From contig NSGV01000001.1 in NCBI GenBank assembly GCA_002300355.1, positions 1,426,001 through 1,490,000 on the forward strand: DNA of 64,000 nucleotides, in the 5' to 3' direction. A program made the translations under genes and the position numbers. The notes beneath the pieces are model-generated. The model had not been told where the DNA came from. It did no database searches and worked only from the letters and a program-made list of their open reading frames with translations. This document shows positions 1 to 8,005 of this stretch, piece by piece (position 1 is the stretch's first letter; every line of letters starts with the position of its first letter). This DNA is from Streptomyces sp. TLI_235 (lineage in GTDB: Bacteria; Actinomycetota; Actinomycetes; Streptomycetales; Streptomycetaceae).

Positions 1-1140
1 GAGGGACAGCAGGTCGACCGTCGCCTGGGCCGGCGCCACGGTGCCGAGTTTCAGCTGCTCGGGCGGGCGGACGTTGCTGCCGGCCGCGGTGAGGCCGGCG
101 ACCAGCCCGCCGATGTTTTGCGACAGGTAGGGGTGGGCGACGGTGACGTCCCAGGCGAAGGTCATCCCGACGGCGGCCGCCAGCACCGGCCACACCGTCC
201 GGCGGTTGCGGCGGCGCAGGCAGAGCATGGCGAGGACGCTGATCGTCATCACCGGGGTCAGCGGGTGCGAGACGACGATGCCCGCGAGCACCACCACGAC
301 CATGGCGTACCAGCCGAGCCAGGGTGTCCGGGCGGTGAGCGCGGTGGACGCCGGCTGCCCTTCGGCCGCGGTCTCCGCCGCCCGGCGCGCCTCTGCCATC
401 CGTCCCAGCACCAGCGCGAGCAGCAGCACGAACAGCACGAAGACGAAGGCCTGCGGCGCGAAGTAGTCCTGGCCGACCCAGGAGATCGAGTAGAAGAGCC
501 AGACACCGCCCCAGACGAGGCGTCGGCTGTCGGTGATCGCGCGGTAGAGCAGCAGCAGCGGGCCGAGCAGCAGCAGATTCGTCAGCAGCGGCCACCAGGC
601 GGCGTAGCCGAGCGCGGAGTGCAGGCCGGTGGCGCGCAGGAAGAGCACGTTGAGCTGGAAGAAGCCGGGCCACTCGTTGTAGATCTCCAGCCCGCCTGCG
701 TTCGGCACGGTGCCGTCGTGCCGGAGCATCGCGTCGACGACCGCGATGTGCTTCCACGCCCAGGCGTAGCGCAGCGTGGGATAGAGCACGCTCGGGGTGG
801 CGTGGATCACGGTGATCAGCGCGACCACGTACGCCGCGGCCCAGGCCTGCGGGATGCGCGGCCGGTAGAGCACGGCGAGGAAGCCGGCGAGCAGGAGGGC
901 GAAGCTTGCCCAGTAGAACGGCGGCAGGACCTGGAGCAGGCCTAGGTCGCCCATCCGGTCGAGCCGCGCGCCGCGCAGGGCGAGCACCCACAGCACGATC
1001 GCCGCGGGCAGCGCTCCGACGGTGAGCCAGGCCGCGGGGCCGCGGCCGCCGACCGCCCGGGCCAGCAGCGCCGACGGCGGGCGGCGTTGTGCGGGCGGGT
1101 CGGCCGGGCCGGCGGCTCCGGCAATCTGCTGGTCAACCAT
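1..1140 (-). CDS. Multi-pass membrane protein of the polysaccharide cluster (3' end outside window)
   Basis: The reading frame opens at an ATG whose first base is 1140 and stays open to the left edge, so at least 380 residues are seen and the C-terminus is missing. After a short Pro/Ala-rich cytoplasmic N-terminus there are repeated hydrophobic segments (for example around residues 40-55, 75-95, 100-115, 180-205 and 220-245), typical of a GT-C type glycosyltransferase or a Wzy-like polymerase. A loop between early membrane segments carries acidic and aromatic residues (NEWPGFF), as in GT-C enzymes, but no diagnostic motif could be confirmed. It follows the deacetylase gene by 44 bases on the same strand and is probably the last visible member of the exopolysaccharide operon. 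Function is inferred from context only; the family was not recognised. Confidence 0.7.
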   Translation of the reverse strand, partial: MVDQQIAGAAGPADPPAQRRPPSALLARAVGGRGPAAWLTVGALPAAIVLWVLALRGARLDRMGDLGLLQVLPPFYWASFALLLAGFLAVLYRPRIPQAWAAAYVVALITVIHATPSVLYPTLRYAWAWKHIAVVDAMLRHDGTVPNAGGLEIYNEWPGFFQLNVLFLRATGLHSALGYAAWWPLLTNLLLLGPLLLLYRAITDSRRLVWGGVWLFYSISWVGQDYFAPQAFVFVLFVLLLALVLGRMAEARRAAETAAEGQPASTALTARTPWLGWYAMVVVVLAGIVVSHPLTPVMTISVLAMLCLRRRNRRTVWPVLAAAVGMTFAWDVTVAHPYLSQNIGGLVAGLTAAGSNVRPPEQLKLGTVAPAQATVDLLSL

Positions 1141-1184
1141 CGAGGGCCCTCTCCGGACAGTGGGCGTGGCGGCACGGGCGGTGG

Positions 1185-1997
1185 TCAGTCCTTGGGCGGA
1201 CCTCCGACCGGGGTGCCGATGAAGCGGGTGAACCGGCGGTAGGTCCGCCAGCCACGGGTGTAGAGGCTCTCCCGGATCGGGCCGATGCGGCTGCCGCGGC
1301 CGGCCGTCCAGTCGTCGAAGACGCTCTCCGGGGTGTCGCTGCGGACCATCAGCCGGCAGATCCGCATCGGGTCGTCGGTCGCGGAGCTGAACTTGTTCTC
1401 CACGGCGGTCGCCGACGTCCATCCGACGGCGCGGACCTGGCGGCGCACTGCAGGGCTGGAGTACCCGTGCGGGTAGGCGAAGGCGGTCACCGGGTGCCCG
1501 ACCGCGTCCTCCAGGCGTTTCTTGCTGCCGGCGATCTCGTCGGCGCGGCGCTGGCCGTAGACGGTGTCGAGCTGGGCGTGGGTCTGGGAGTGGCCGCCGA
1601 TCTCCACGCCGAGCGCGTCCAGGGTGCCCACTTGGCGCCAGTTGAGCATCTGCGTCTCGGGCAGCAGGCTGCCGCTGGGGCGTCCGCCGGGCGGGTGGAT
1701 GGCGCCGACGGTCACGTAGAGGGTGGCCGGCAGGCCGCGTTCGGTGAGGATCGGGGCGACCGTCCAGTAGAAGTCGGCGTAGCCGTCGTCGAAGGTGAGC
1801 ACCGCGGCGTTCGGGGGCGGCGGCGGGCCGCCGTGCAGGGCTGCGACCAGCCTGCGCAGCGGGACGACGGTCAGGCCGGCGTCGGCGATCCGGTCGAGCT
1901 GCTCGCGGAACGTCTTCGGGGAGACCGTGTAGGGCGCGATCCAGTCCGGCGGGTCGTCCGAGACCGAGTGGTACAGGAAGACGGGGACGGCTCTCAT
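1185..1997 (-). CDS. Polysaccharide deacetylase (CE4/NodB fold)
   Basis: A 270-residue NodB-type deacetylase that would remove N- or O-acetyl groups from a cell-surface or exported polysaccharide. Motif 1 is TFDDG with Asp70 and Asp71, motif 2 is GHSQTH with metal-binding His136 and His140, and motif 3 is FAYPHG near residue 175, so the catalytic set looks complete. No signal peptide is evident, suggesting action on a lipid-linked intermediate at the cytoplasmic face or non-classical location. The ATG at 1997 overlaps the stop of the upstream glycosyltransferase (ATGA), which fixes the start and indicates translational coupling. The same frame is open far upstream, through the glycosyltransferase and into the flippase, but that is treated here as a shadow frame (see findings). 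Confidence 0.88.
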   Translation of the reverse strand: MRAVPVFLYHSVSDDPPDWIAPYTVSPKTFREQLDRIADAGLTVVPLRRLVAALHGGPPPPPNAAVLTFDDGYADFYWTVAPILTERGLPATLYVTVGAIHPPGGRPSGSLLPETQMLNWRQVGTLDALGVEIGGHSQTHAQLDTVYGQRRADEIAGSKKRLEDAVGHPVTAFAYPHGYSSPAVRRQVRAVGWTSATAVENKFSSATDDPMRICRLMVRSDTPESVFDDWTAGRGSRIGPIRESLYTRGWRTYRRFTRFIGTPVGGPPKD

Positions 1998-2962
1998 CGC
2001 GGGCTCCTCGCCGGCCGGAGGGCGGGCACGGACGGCCGGGGCAGCAGCAGGGCGGCGCGGCCCACGGTGTAGCCCAGCAGGGTGATTCCCGCCCCGGCGC
2101 AGAGCGCGCCCGCGGAGCGGAGGTCGGCACGGCGCAGACTGCGCAGCACGGCTGAGGGCAGCGCGTGCCGCAGGTAGCGGCGCTCGGAGGCCAGTGCCGG
2201 GCGCGGCCCGGTGTGCTGCGCGACCACGGCCTTGGAGCGGCCCTCGGCGTAGCAGCGGGCCCGGAAGTACGCCCAGGTGGCCCGGGTGGGCGGGACGTGA
2301 TGGTGGACGACGGCGGCCGGTTCGTAGCGCAGCACCGCCCCCGGGTGGCGGGCGGCCAGCCGTAGGCAGAACTCGGTCTCCTCGCAGCCAACCGGCCGGG
2401 TGCCGATGCGGCCGAGGTCGAGCCGGAAGCCGCCGGCCGAGACCGCCTCGGCCCGCCGGAAGGACATGTTGGCGCCGGTGAAGTTGCGGATCGCGGCGGG
2501 CCGTTCGGGCAGGCCGCGGTAGGAGCAGCCGACCACCCAGTCGAACTCGCCGGGGAACCAGCCGGGCCGGCCGGTCTCCCAGCGCGGCCGGACCAGCCCG
2601 CCGACGCCGAGCACCTCCGGGTCGCGGTAGCCGGCCAGCAGACGGCTGCTCCAGTCGGGAGCGGCCACCGCGTCGTCGTCGAGGAAGGCGACGACGTCGC
2701 CGCTGACGGCGCGGACGCCGGTGTTGCGGGCCCCGGACAGGCCGCGGCGCTGCTCGTTGCGGACGACCCGGACGCCGGGCCAGTGCCGTTCGGCGCGGCG
2801 GGCGAGTTCGGGGCAGTGGTCGATGACGAGCAGCAGTTCCTCCGGGGGCCGCTGCTGGCCGCGGACGGACTCCACGGCCGCGCACAGGTCGTCCCAGCGG
2901 TCCAGGGTGTACGCGCAGATGACGACCGAGAGGCTGGTGCGCGTGTCCGGTGCGGTGGTCAT
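1994..2962 (-). CDS. Glycosyltransferase family 2
   Basis: A 322-residue GT-A fold glycosyltransferase. The N-terminus has the nucleotide-sugar site strand (SVVICAYT) and the RGLSGARNTG motif, followed by the acidic FLDDD metal-binding motif near residue 95. The acceptor half has the NFTGANMSFRR and CEETEFCLR motifs, the latter with the expected catalytic Glu/Glu pair. The C-terminal 60 residues contain a hydrophobic stretch (AGAGITLLGYTVGRAALLL) that may anchor the protein at the membrane. The ATG at 2962 sits in an ATGA junction with the position where the upstream flippase should terminate. It most likely adds one sugar to a lipid-linked oligosaccharide; the donor and acceptor are unknown. 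Confidence 0.88.
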   Translation of the reverse strand: MTTAPDTRTSLSVVICAYTLDRWDDLCAAVESVRGQQRPPEELLLVIDHCPELARRAERHWPGVRVVRNEQRRGLSGARNTGVRAVSGDVVAFLDDDAVAAPDWSSRLLAGYRDPEVLGVGGLVRPRWETGRPGWFPGEFDWVVGCSYRGLPERPAAIRNFTGANMSFRRAEAVSAGGFRLDLGRIGTRPVGCEETEFCLRLAARHPGAVLRYEPAAVVHHHVPPTRATWAYFRARCYAEGRSKAVVAQHTGPRPALASERRYLRHALPSAVLRSLRRADLRSAGALCAGAGITLLGYTVGRAALLLPRPSVPALRPARSPR

Positions 2963-4334
2963 GCCCGACTCCCTTCGGGGCCTTCATCCAGCGTGGCAGA
3001 GTGAGCAGCAGCGGCACGGCGACGGCGCAGCAGGCGAGCAGCCAGGCCAGGCCGACACCGGTGAGTCCGTACCGCGGCAGCAGGACGAAAGTGAGGCCGA
3101 CGGTCAGGACGCACTGGGCGACCTGGACGCCGATGAGCAGGCGGAGGTTGCGCCGGACCCTGGCGACGTCGATGGCGACGATGATCAGGACGGTGGGCAG
3201 CGAGGCGACGGCCATCAGCCGCAGGACGGGGGTGCCGTACCGGGCGTAGTCCGGACCGAAGAGGGAGAGGATCCACGGCGCCGCGACCACCACGACGGCG
3301 GTGGCGGCGAGCACCAGGAGCCCGGCGTGGCGGAGCATCCGCCGGGCGAGCTCGGGGAGCCGCTCCGGGGCGTGGGCGCCCTCGACTACGAGGGAGAAAC
3401 CCATGCTGAGCACGGCGATGTTGAAGGTGTCGGCGATGATCCAGGCCAGCGAGTAGTACGCGTTCTGGGCGGCGCCGAGGTGGGCGAGCACGCTCAGCGG
3501 CAGCACCGTGTAGGTGGTGATGCCGGCGAGCTTGCCCACGTAGTCGGCGGTGGCGTAGCGCTTCACCCGGCCCGGCATCGGGGCGCCCTCACGGTCGGCG
3601 CGCTGGTGGGCCGGGATCGCGTGGCGGAACAGCACGGAGTTGGCGATCAGGATGGCCAGCACCAGGGCGACGGCCCACGAGGTGAGGATGCCGGTACCGA
3701 TGGCGAGGGCGGCGCAGGCGGCGAGGGCGCCGGCCTTGGCGGCGGCGAAGATCACGTTCTCGCCGAGGACCCAGCCGGTGCGGCGCAGGCCGGTGAGGGC
3801 GCCGTCCTGGAGGTCGAAGATGGAGTAGCCCGCGGCGGCGATGACGAAGGCGGTGCCGAGCAGGGGCGAGCGCAGGAAGTCCAGGCTGGGGGCCACGATC
3901 GGGACGATCAGCAGGAAGCCGACGGCTGCCAGTGCGCTGAACACGCCGGCGATCGCATAGGACCGCAGGACGAACCGCCCTGTGTGCCGCCCGGCCCGCG
4001 GGACGAACCGGACGAGGACGTCGCCGAGGTTGAACCGGCCGAGGGCGGACATCAGGGCGGCGACCGAGAGCGCCGCGTAGCTGGTGCCGACGGTCTCGGC
4101 GCTGTACCAGCGGGTGGCGAAGATCCAGAACAACGCGCCGAGCCCGGCCGCGAGCACCGCGCTGGCGGCCAGGATGTGCCCGTTGCGCAGCAGCGGCTCG
4201 CCCGCGGTCCGCCGGAGCATGGCCGTGGTGCGGGCCCGCAGCAGCGCGCGGTAGGTGCACTCGCAGGGCAGCGGCAGCGGGCACGAGCACGCGCGGGCCG
4301 GTGCGGTGCCGCGGCGGGTCAGTTCCGGTATCAC
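2959..4334 (-). CDS. Wzx-like polysaccharide flippase, stop codon missing (apparent 1-nt frameshift at 3' end)
   Basis: Roughly 450 residues with 12-14 hydrophobic segments, of the MOP/Wzx polysaccharide exporter family, which moves undecaprenyl-linked repeat units across the membrane. Typical features are the early GRFNLGDVLVRFVPR and the ATADYVGKLAGI segment. The GTG at 4334 overlaps the upstream stop (GTGA) and is preferred; an internal ATG at 4222 would drop an odd Cys-rich leader and is the alternative. The gene should end in an ATGA with the next gene at 2959, and a TGA is present there, but it is one base out of frame. In the given frame no stop occurs until 1185. One extra base in the run near 2970 would give a tail PKGSRA and restore the usual overlap. 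Either a sequencing error, a real frameshift or -1 recoding. Confidence 0.75.
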
Positions 4335-5560
4335 GGCCGGCCACCGCCATGTGTCCGTCGGCGCCTGCGGCTGACGAGGTAGCTGAACGGCCCGACGAGC
4401 AGGCCGCGGCACTGCAGTCGGACGAGCTCGCGCGGGGCCGGCGTGCTGTCGGGGCGGCGCCGGCCCGGGGCCAGCGGAAGCATCGCCGGCAGGCCGCGGA
4501 CGAGGTCGGCCAGCATGGCCGGGCGGTGGGCGACGACGGCGGCCAGGAAGGCGCCGTAGCCGACGCCGTAGCCGTACACCTGGGAACGGAGGGCCGACGG
4601 GGTGCGGCGGTGGCGGTGCCAGACCAGCGCGTCAGGCGCGTAGGCGACCAGGCGGCCGGTGGTGAGGACGCCGAGGAAGGCCAGCAGGTCCTCTCCGCCG
4701 CGGGTGGGGGTGCCGGCGCCGGTGGCCTCGTCGAAGCCGCCGACGGCTCGCAGGGCCTCGGTGCGGAAAGCCATGTTGGCACCGGTGCCGAAGCGGCTCA
4801 CGGTATAGGGGACGGGCGGGTCGCCGCCCTGGTCGGCGAGCGACCAGATGCGCGGGGCGAAGCCGCGGGAGAAGCCGCAGTGGAGTTCGAAGGCCACTTG
4901 GGAGGGCGTGTCCAGTTCGGCGGGCAGGACCAGGCCGGTGACGCAGCCGATCCGCGCGTCGGCCCGGAAGGTCTCCAGCAGGGCGCGCAGCCAGCCGGGG
5001 TCGGGCAGGGTGTCGTCGTCGGTGAAGGCGCACACCTCGCCGGTGGCGGCGGCCAGGCCGGCGTTGCGGGCCCGCGAGACCCCGGGCGCGGGCTCGCACA
5101 GGTAGCGGATGCGGTCGGCGTACCGGTCGCGGATCAGGTCGTGGGTGGCGAGGTCGCTGGGGGCGTTGTCGACCAGCAGAAGTTCGGCGTCGGCGGGTGC
5201 CGCCTGCAGCAGGGCGTCCAGGCACGGCGGGAGCAGTTCGGTGCGGTCGCGGGTGCAGACGATCACGGTGAGCGAGGGCAGGGCGGCGGCCGCGGGCGGC
5301 GGGGTGGCGGGCGTGGCACCGAGTGCGGTGCCGGCGGCGAGCAGGGCGGCCCGCAGCCCCGAGGTGTCCCCGGGGGCGGCGGTCACGGTGACCATGCCGA
5401 GCGGGTGGCTGTGCCGCCGGACGAGGGCCAGCACGGGGCCGCCCGCTGGCGGCGGAGCGGCCGCGCCTCCGGGGACCTTCAGCTCCGAGGGGTGGGCGAG
5501 GTCGAGGTCGACGATCGTGGCCGGCGGGTCGGGCAGTACGGCGGCGGCCGGGGTCATCAT
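4331..5560 (-). CDS. Two-domain glycosyltransferase family 2 (paralogue B)
   Basis: A 409-residue protein. Residues about 1-110 form an N-terminal domain of unknown function containing the ALVRRHSHPLGMV segment; residues about 115-380 are a GT2 domain with VIVCTRDR, SRARNAGLAAA, the FTDDD metal site and the GTGANMAFRTE and RGGEDLLAF acceptor motifs. It is a close paralogue of the preceding gene, sharing the same two-domain layout and long identical blocks (CVTGLVLPAELDT, ATGAGTP). The ATG at 5560 is chosen because a GGAGAG sequence lies eight bases upstream; a GTG at 5569 that overlaps the previous stop is an alternative. The stop overlaps the flippase GTG. It probably extends the lipid-linked glycan together with its paralogue. 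Confidence 0.85.
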   Translation of the reverse strand: MMTPAAAVLPDPPATIVDLDLAHPSELKVPGGAAAPPPAGGPVLALVRRHSHPLGMVTVTAAPGDTSGLRAALLAAGTALGATPATPPPAAAALPSLTVIVCTRDRTELLPPCLDALLQAAPADAELLLVDNAPSDLATHDLIRDRYADRIRYLCEPAPGVSRARNAGLAAATGEVCAFTDDDTLPDPGWLRALLETFRADARIGCVTGLVLPAELDTPSQVAFELHCGFSRGFAPRIWSLADQGGDPPVPYTVSRFGTGANMAFRTEALRAVGGFDEATGAGTPTRGGEDLLAFLGVLTTGRLVAYAPDALVWHRHRRTPSALRSQVYGYGVGYGAFLAAVVAHRPAMLADLVRGLPAMLPLAPGRRRPDSTPAPRELVRLQCRGLLVGPFSYLVSRRRRRTHGGGRP

Positions 5561-5565
5561 GGTAA

Positions 5566-6876
5566 TCACTCTCCGATCCGTGTACCGCGCTGGTGCCAGA
5601 GGCTGCGGAGGTAGCCGAAGGGGCCGTACAGCAGGCCCTGCAGCTCCCGCCACCCGAGGCCGGGCACGGGCTCGGGGCCGCAGTTCTCGGCCGCCCGCCG
5701 GCGGTGGACGGTCTGCCACTGCCACAGGCCCCGGGGCAGCCGGCGGAGCAGGTCGCCCAGCACCTCGGGCCGGTGAGCGACGGCAGCGGTCAGGTAGGCG
5801 CCGAAACCGACCCCGAAGTTGAAGACCTGCCGGGCCAGTGCCTCGTCGGTGCGCGGGTGGCAGTGCCAGACGATCGCCTCCGGCTGGTAGGCGATGTCGT
5901 GGCCGCTGTTGTAGACGGAGAAGAAGGCGTAGAGCTCCTCGCCACCCCGGGCCGGGGTGCCGGCGCCGGTGGCCGGGTCGAAGCCGCCGACGGCGCGCAG
6001 CACCTCCGTCCGGAAGGCCATGTTCGCGCCGGAGCCGAAGCGGCCGACGGAGAAGCGCTGCAGCGGGTCGGCGTTCGCGTCGTGCAATGACCAGCTGCGG
6101 GCCGCGAAGCCGCGGGAGTAGCCGCCGTAGCTCTCCAGCGCGGCCTGTGCGGCGGTGTCGAGTTCGGCGGGCAGCACCAGGCCGGTGACACAGGCGGTCC
6201 GGTCGTCGGCCTGAAAGGCCTCGGCGAGAGCGGCCACCCAACCGCGGTCGACGAGGAGGTCGTCGTCGGCGAAGGCGCAGATCTCCCCGCGTGCCGCCGC
6301 CAGCCCGGCGTTCCTCGCGCGGGCCGAGCCCTGCTCGGGCTCGCACACGTAGCGGACACGGTCGCTGTAGTGCTCCAGCACCAGGTCGCGGGTGCCGGTG
6401 CCGTCCGGCGCGTTGTCCACCACCACGACGTCGGTGTGGGGGTAGTCGGTGCGCAGCAGCGAGTCCAGGCAGCGCCGCAGCGCGGCTGGCCGGTTGCGGG
6501 TGCAGACCACCACGGTGACGGTGGGCGCTTCCGCAGGCACCCGCGGCGGCCCGGTCCGGCGGGGACGCGCCGCGAGTGTCGCGGTGGACAGGGCGGGAAC
6601 GCGCAGTTCCCGGTGGGCGGCTTCGACCAGCGCCCGGCGCAGCGTGGCGGGATCGCCTGCTGTACCGGTGGCCTGGACCAACCCGAGCGGGTGTCCGTGC
6701 AGCCGCACCAACGCCAACACGCGGCCGTCCGGGTCGACGGGGCCGAGACCGCCGGGCGCACGCAGGCGCCCGGGCTCGTCCAGGTCCAGCTCGACCACCC
6801 GGACGGGGGTGTAGAGCGTTTCACGGGCGGCAGTGCGCGGGCAGGCAGCCGGGGTGCGCCGGTCGTAGCCATTCAT
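5566..6876 (-). CDS. Two-domain glycosyltransferase family 2 (paralogue A)
   Basis: A 436-residue protein with an N-terminal domain of about 125 residues (core VRVVELDLDEPGR and ALVRLHGHPLGLV) followed by a GT2 catalytic domain with VVVCTRNRP, SARARNAGLAAA, FADDD, GSGANMAFRTE and RGGEELYAF. The ATG at 6876 forms an ATGA overlap with the upstream gene, so the start is secure and translation is likely coupled. It is a tandem paralogue of the gene that follows. The N-terminal domain occurs only in these two members of the cluster and may recognise the acceptor or a partner protein; that is inference. Sugar specificity is unknown. Confidence 0.87.
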   Translation of the reverse strand: MNGYDRRTPAACPRTAARETLYTPVRVVELDLDEPGRLRAPGGLGPVDPDGRVLALVRLHGHPLGLVQATGTAGDPATLRRALVEAAHRELRVPALSTATLAARPRRTGPPRVPAEAPTVTVVVCTRNRPAALRRCLDSLLRTDYPHTDVVVVDNAPDGTGTRDLVLEHYSDRVRYVCEPEQGSARARNAGLAAARGEICAFADDDLLVDRGWVAALAEAFQADDRTACVTGLVLPAELDTAAQAALESYGGYSRGFAARSWSLHDANADPLQRFSVGRFGSGANMAFRTEVLRAVGGFDPATGAGTPARGGEELYAFFSVYNSGHDIAYQPEAIVWHCHPRTDEALARQVFNFGVGFGAYLTAAVAHRPEVLGDLLRRLPRGLWQWQTVHRRRAAENCGPEPVPGLGWRELQGLLYGPFGYLRSLWHQRGTRIGE

Positions 6877-7706
6877 CACAGCTCCCCCACGGCGGCGGGC
6901 ACCGAGGACTTGGCACCGGGACGCTCGGCGATCAGGGTCCGCAGCACCCGTCGGCCGTCGGCGACGGCGTGGAGGTGCGAGCGACCGCTGCGGCGGGGAA
7001 GTTCGAGGCTCGGGACCTCTGCGATGCGCAGGCCCGAGCGGAGGGCGTGCGCGATCATCTCGGCCTCGATCTCGAAGCCGGACGAGCGCAGCCGGAGTTC
7101 GTCCAGGAAGCTGCGGCGGAACGCGCAGTACCCGTAGCAGAGGTCGGTCAGCATCGTGTGGTAGAGCCGGTTGACCACCGTGATCAGGGCGCGGTTGCCG
7201 AGCGAACGGATGCGGGTGAGGTCGAGGGAGCCGCCGCCGGCGATGCAGCGCGACCCCTTGACGAAGTCGTACCCGTTGTCGAGGAAGTGCAGGTAGTGCG
7301 GGATCTCGCCGGGCCACATGGAGCCGTCGGCGTCCATCATGACGATGTACTCGCCGGTGGCGGCGGCGAAGCCGGTGCGCAGCGCGTTGCCCTTGCCGGG
7401 GCCGGTCTGCTGGACGTTGCGCACGGTGGGCAGGCAGTGCCGGGCCATGGCGAGGGTGGCGTCGCTGGACGAGCCGTCCACCAGGATGACCTCGTCCACA
7501 CAGCGGGGGATCTGCTCGAACACCCAGGGGATGTTGCGGGCCTCGTTGTGGGCCGGCACGACCAGGCTGACGGTGTGCCGAGTGGGGATGTCCCCGGCCC
7601 TGCGCATCGGCTGCGGCTCTGCCGAACGATCGGTGGATCGCCGCATGGGCATGCCGTTGCGGGTCGGGTGCGGCTGTTGCGGGTCGGAAGGCGTGGTGGT
7701 GCTCAT
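6876..7706 (-). CDS. DPM1/DPG-synthase-like glycosyltransferase family 2
   Basis: A 276-residue GT2 enzyme that resembles polyprenyl-phosphate hexose synthases: SLVVPAHNEARNI, DEVILVDGSSSDAT, the GPGKGNALRTG loop, MMDADGS as metal site and KGSRCIAGGGS. Such enzymes move a hexose from a nucleotide donor to polyprenyl phosphate, supplying membrane-bound donors for GT-C enzymes, which fits the multi-pass protein at the other end of the cluster. The ATG at 7706 has a GAGAGG ribosome-binding sequence upstream and places the start just before the conserved domain; the frame extends to an ATG at 7928 but that extension is low-complexity and lacks a binding site. It is the first gene of the coupled polysaccharide operon. 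Confidence 0.85.
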   Translation of the reverse strand: MSTTTPSDPQQPHPTRNGMPMRRSTDRSAEPQPMRRAGDIPTRHTVSLVVPAHNEARNIPWVFEQIPRCVDEVILVDGSSSDATLAMARHCLPTVRNVQQTGPGKGNALRTGFAAATGEYIVMMDADGSMWPGEIPHYLHFLDNGYDFVKGSRCIAGGGSLDLTRIRSLGNRALITVVNRLYHTMLTDLCYGYCAFRRSFLDELRLRSSGFEIEAEMIAHALRSGLRIAEVPSLELPRRSGRSHLHAVADGRRVLRTLIAERPGAKSSVPAAVGEL

Positions 7707-8005
7707 CGCGAGCGGGCCTCTCGGGAGGCGGCAGGGCACACGTGTGCCCGCGGAGGAAGGGTGGAGACTGATCAACGACGCTCGGGCTGCGTCCCCCGCG
7801 GCCTCGGTGAGCCCCCCGGGCCCTGCCCCTGGAATGCGTCGGTCGTCTCGGGCGCACGGAGCGCCGACGGTGACGGCCGGTACCTGGCGTCCCGCCGTAG
7901 CGGTACCGGTTGCAGCCATCATCCTCATGGCAGTCGCGCCGAGTCAAGGACTTTGGGGCGGTTTATCCGAAATACCCGACTTTTCGACGGCGGGTCGACG
8001 ATCCC
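7707..8005. other. Intergenic region upstream of polysaccharide operon
   Basis: About 300 bases with no convincing gene, between the start of the polysaccharide operon (transcribed leftwards) and the 3' end of the GGDEF-EAL gene. It is locally less GC-rich around 7940-7985 and is the expected site of the operon promoter and a long 5' untranslated leader. Confidence 0.6.
7918..7947 (-). promoter_or_regulatory. Candidate sigma-70-type promoter of polysaccharide operon
   Basis: On the minus strand a TTGACT (-35, 7942-7947) is followed after 18 bases by GATGAT (-10, 7918-7923), which keeps the conserved A and final T. It lies about 210 bases before the first ATG of the operon. The -10 match is weak, so this is only a candidate. 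Confidence 0.3.

Noticed and set aside
2721..4382. A 553-codon plus-strand frame opposite the flippase
   Set aside because: Asp/Gly/Glu/His-rich low-complexity translation typical of antisense in GC-rich genes.
1185..4412. A genuine flippase-deacetylase fusion protein
   Set aside because: The middle third is the out-of-frame shadow of an intact GT2 gene, and the deacetylase has its own ATG in an ATGA junction; kept only as a stop-codon anomaly.
6876..7928. Start of the DPM-like glycosyltransferase at ATG 7928
   Set aside because: The extra 74 residues are low complexity with no family match and no ribosome-binding site; ATG 7706 has one.
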